Source of the DNA: an uncultured Bacilli bacterium
GTDB taxonomy: Bacteria > Bacillota_I > Bacilli_A > RF39 > UBA660
Direction of reading: 5' to 3'
DNA: 8,351 nucleotides
Assembly: GCA_944331885.1 (NCBI GenBank)
Contig: CALVJF010000027.1
Span: forward strand, 1 to 8,351
The translations under genes and the position numbers were made by a program. Under the pieces are notes generated by a model, which was not told where the DNA came from, ran no database searches, and saw nothing but the letters and a program-made list of their open reading frames with translations. Positions 7,669 through 8,351 of this stretch are shown here, piece by piece (the stretch's first letter is position 1; every line of letters begins with the position of its first letter).

Positions 7669-7677
7669 ATTATAACA
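7669..7677 (-). promoter_or_regulatory. Extended -10 promoter of the dnaX operon
   Basis: On the minus strand the sequence reads TGTTATAAT, a perfect extended -10 (TGnTATAAT). No good -35 is present at 17 bases; the upstream DNA is the T-tract of the tadA terminator. Transcription would begin near 7662, giving a leader of about 20 bases before the dnaX GTG. The extended -10 would compensate for the weak -35. Confidence 0.7.
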
Positions 7678-7683
7678 TATTAC

Positions 7684-7716
7684 AAAAAAAAATAAGACAA
7701 ATTACCTCTTATTTTT
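7684..7716 (-). terminator. Intrinsic terminator after tadA
   Basis: A stem of about 10 bp (AAAAATAAGA paired with TCTTATTTTT, arms 7688-7697 and 7707-7716) with a 9-base loop is followed on the minus strand by more T residues. The upstream arm contains the last tadA codons, and the TAA stop is in the loop. The stem is almost all A/T, so termination may be partial. Together with the promoter just downstream it separates tadA from the dnaX operon. Confidence 0.6.
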
Positions 7717-8121
7717 AAAAAAATTACTCAAAATATCTTTATATTTATTTAATAAGCTATTATCTGTTATTTTTTCATAAATTATATCTGTATTATAACG
7801 ATTTTCCTTCTCTTTTAAAGGATCTAATAAATAATAAACTCGATTAATCTTAGCTTCTCTAATTACTTCTTGGCACATTTTACAAGGTTTTAAAGTAACA
7901 TATAAGTCACAATCTGATAAATATCTCACTCTTCTTTTTCTACAAGCCTTGTTAATAACTATTATTTCAGCATGTCCTGTAATATTGTACTTCTTTCTTC
8001 GATTATTGTATGCCTTTGTTAATATTTTATTATTATAAACAATAAAAGCTCCAACCGGCACCTCATTACTTTTTGTGGCTTTTTGAGCTAATTTAATTAG
8101 TTTAAATAATTGTTTATTCAT
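7702..8121 (-). CDS. tadA: tRNA-specific adenosine deaminase TadA
   Basis: TadA converts A34 to inosine in tRNA-Arg(ACG), allowing it to read CGU, CGC and CGA codons. The 139-residue protein shows the zinc-dependent deaminase core: EVPVGAFIV (20-28), HAE at 50-52 (zinc ligand His50, proton shuttle Glu52) and PCKMC at 79-83 (zinc ligands Cys80 and Cys83). The usual TLEPC reads TLKPC here, and the C-terminal third (RVYYLLDPLKEKENRYN) diverges from the common GAxDxKxGA segment. It is slightly shorter than typical TadA (about 150-165). Another deaminase of the same superfamily is possible, but the location between SRP RNA and dnaX argues for TadA. AGAGG lies 8 bases before the ATG. No separate promoter is seen, so it probably depends on read-through from the SRP RNA. 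Confidence 0.87.
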   Translation of the reverse strand: MNKQLFKLIKLAQKATKSNEVPVGAFIVYNNKILTKAYNNRRKKYNITGHAEIIVINKACRKRRVRYLSDCDLYVTLKPCKMCQEVIREAKINRVYYLLDPLKEKENRYNTDIIYEKITDNSLLNKYKDILSNFFKNKR

Positions 8122-8140
8122 TTTAATAACCTCTATTCAT

Positions 8141-8147
8141 AAAAAAA
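8141..8147 (-). terminator. U-tract ending the SRP RNA
   Basis: Seven T residues on the minus strand directly follow the closing helix of the SRP RNA (GTGCA paired with TGCAC). The helix plus T-tract resembles an intrinsic terminator. Because tadA has no other visible promoter, termination here is presumably incomplete. Confidence 0.55.
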
Positions 8148-8218
8148 GTGCACACAAATAGAGATTGTTATGGCTGCTATCTTCCGATCCTGACCAATTT
8201 CCAATATATTTGTTGCAC
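8148..8218 (-). ncRNA. ffs: Signal recognition particle RNA, small bacterial (4.5S-like) type
   Basis: The minus strand carries the conserved SRP domain IV sequence in two adjoining parts, GGTCAGGATC then GGAAGATAGCAGCC. It has the GGAA tetraloop closed by ATC/GAT (a paired replacement of the E. coli UCC/GGA) and the asymmetric-loop AGCAG that binds Ffh. The ends pair as GTGCA with TGCAC, then ACAAATA with TATTTGT and TTG with CAA, forming one long hairpin. The RNA is about 71 bases plus a U tail, well below the roughly 114 of E. coli 4.5S and far below the 271 of B. subtilis scRNA, with no Alu domain. Ends are inferred from the promoter and the T-tract. Confidence 0.93.
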
Positions 8219-8224
8219 ATGTAA

Positions 8225-8253
8225 ATATTACCAAATATAAATTATTTTTTCAA
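8225..8253 (-). promoter_or_regulatory. Sigma-A type promoter of the SRP RNA
   Basis: The -35 is TTGAAA (8248-8253) and the -10 is TAATAT (8225-8230), separated by exactly 17 bases. The predicted start at G8218 is the first base of the terminal SRP RNA helix, so promoter and RNA end support each other. The -35 matches the consensus at five of six positions and the -10 at four of six. Confidence 0.8.
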
Positions 8254-8274
8254 CTATTAATAGTATTAAATTTA

Positions 8275-8290
8275 TGTTCCACGTGAAACA
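8275..8290. promoter_or_regulatory. parS site (ParB/Spo0J binding)
   Basis: TGTTCCACGTGAAACA fits the B. subtilis parS consensus TGTTNCACGTGAAACA at every defined position. parS sites cluster around the replication origin and nucleate ParB spreading and SMC loading. This is the only CACGTG in the window. It lies about 22 bp upstream of the SRP RNA -35. Confidence 0.92.
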
Positions 8291-8292
8291 TG

Positions 8293-8301
8293 TTATCCAC
8301 A
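8293..8301 (+). promoter_or_regulatory. DnaA box
   Basis: TTATCCACA is an exact match to the consensus DnaA box, 2 bp after parS. It is a single box, not an array, so this is not evidence for oriC itself. A 9-bp motif can also arise by chance; its position between parS and the Noc-type site is what gives it weight. Confidence 0.55.
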
Positions 8302-8303
8302 TT

Positions 8304-8317
8304 ATTTCCCAGGAAAT
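8304..8317. promoter_or_regulatory. Noc-binding-site-like palindrome next to parS
   Basis: ATTTCCCAGGAAAT is one base off the Noc-binding consensus and is identical to the core found in pth. It lies 2 bp beyond the DnaA box and 13 bp from parS. Beyond it, to the window end, there is only A/T-rich sequence with no gene visible. Confidence 0.65.
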
Positions 8318-8351
8318 ATTATTTAAAATTTTAAAATTAGATTTATTTTTT

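Noticed and set aside
8123..8140. Five-codon mini-ORF just before tadA
   Set aside because: It starts in the SRP RNA T-tract with no ribosome binding site and contains the tadA ribosome binding site, so it is most likely incidental.
8275..8340. Possible replication origin (DnaA box next to AT-rich DNA)
   Set aside because: Only one DnaA box is present and no dnaA or dnaN is nearby; the signals fit an origin-proximal parS locus better than oriC itself.

Overview
The window is very AT-rich (roughly a quarter to 30% GC by eye), with AGAGG/GGAGG-type ribosome binding sites and ATG, GTG and TTG starts. One gene (ricT) ends in TGA and Trp is read from TGG, so the standard bacterial code applies rather than the Mycoplasma code. 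Gene content and order match the origin-proximal dnaX-recR-bofA-holB-ricT-yabB-pth-mfd block of Bacillota. The compactness, low GC and missing interspersed genes suggest a small-genome Bacilli lineage (for example RF39- or Erysipelotrichia-like); this placement is inference.

Every gene is on the minus strand, so transcription runs from high to low coordinates. At the right end (8275-8317), three chromosome-organisation sites sit end to end with 2-bp gaps: an exact parS site (ParB/Spo0J), a consensus DnaA box, and a Noc-binding-type palindrome one base off consensus. Only AT-rich DNA lies beyond them (8318-8351). A clean sigma-A promoter (8225-8253) then drives a short bacterial SRP RNA (about 8218-8148). 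A U-tract follows, and 26 bases later tadA (tRNA A34 deaminase), which ends in an A/T-rich terminator.

An extended -10 promoter (7669-7677) starts a tight operon: dnaX (clamp-loader tau), ebfC, recR, a short bofA-like membrane protein, holB (clamp-loader delta'), ricT (RNase Y specificity factor), a YabB/TrmN6-type methyltransferase, pth (peptidyl-tRNA hydrolase) and mfd. mfd runs off the left edge after 647 codons. Gaps are 3-40 bases or genes overlap by 1-20 bases, and I see no internal terminator. The operon joins replication (dnaX, holB), recombination and repair (recR, ebfC, mfd), RNA processing (ricT) and translation quality control (pth, the methyltransferase).

Two more copies of the Noc-type palindrome lie inside genes: a perfect one across the first codons of holB and one in pth that is part of a 28-bp near-perfect palindrome. 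The repeated palindrome and the parS/DnaA-box/NBS cluster are the most notable non-coding signals. No mobile element, CRISPR array or tRNA gene is visible.
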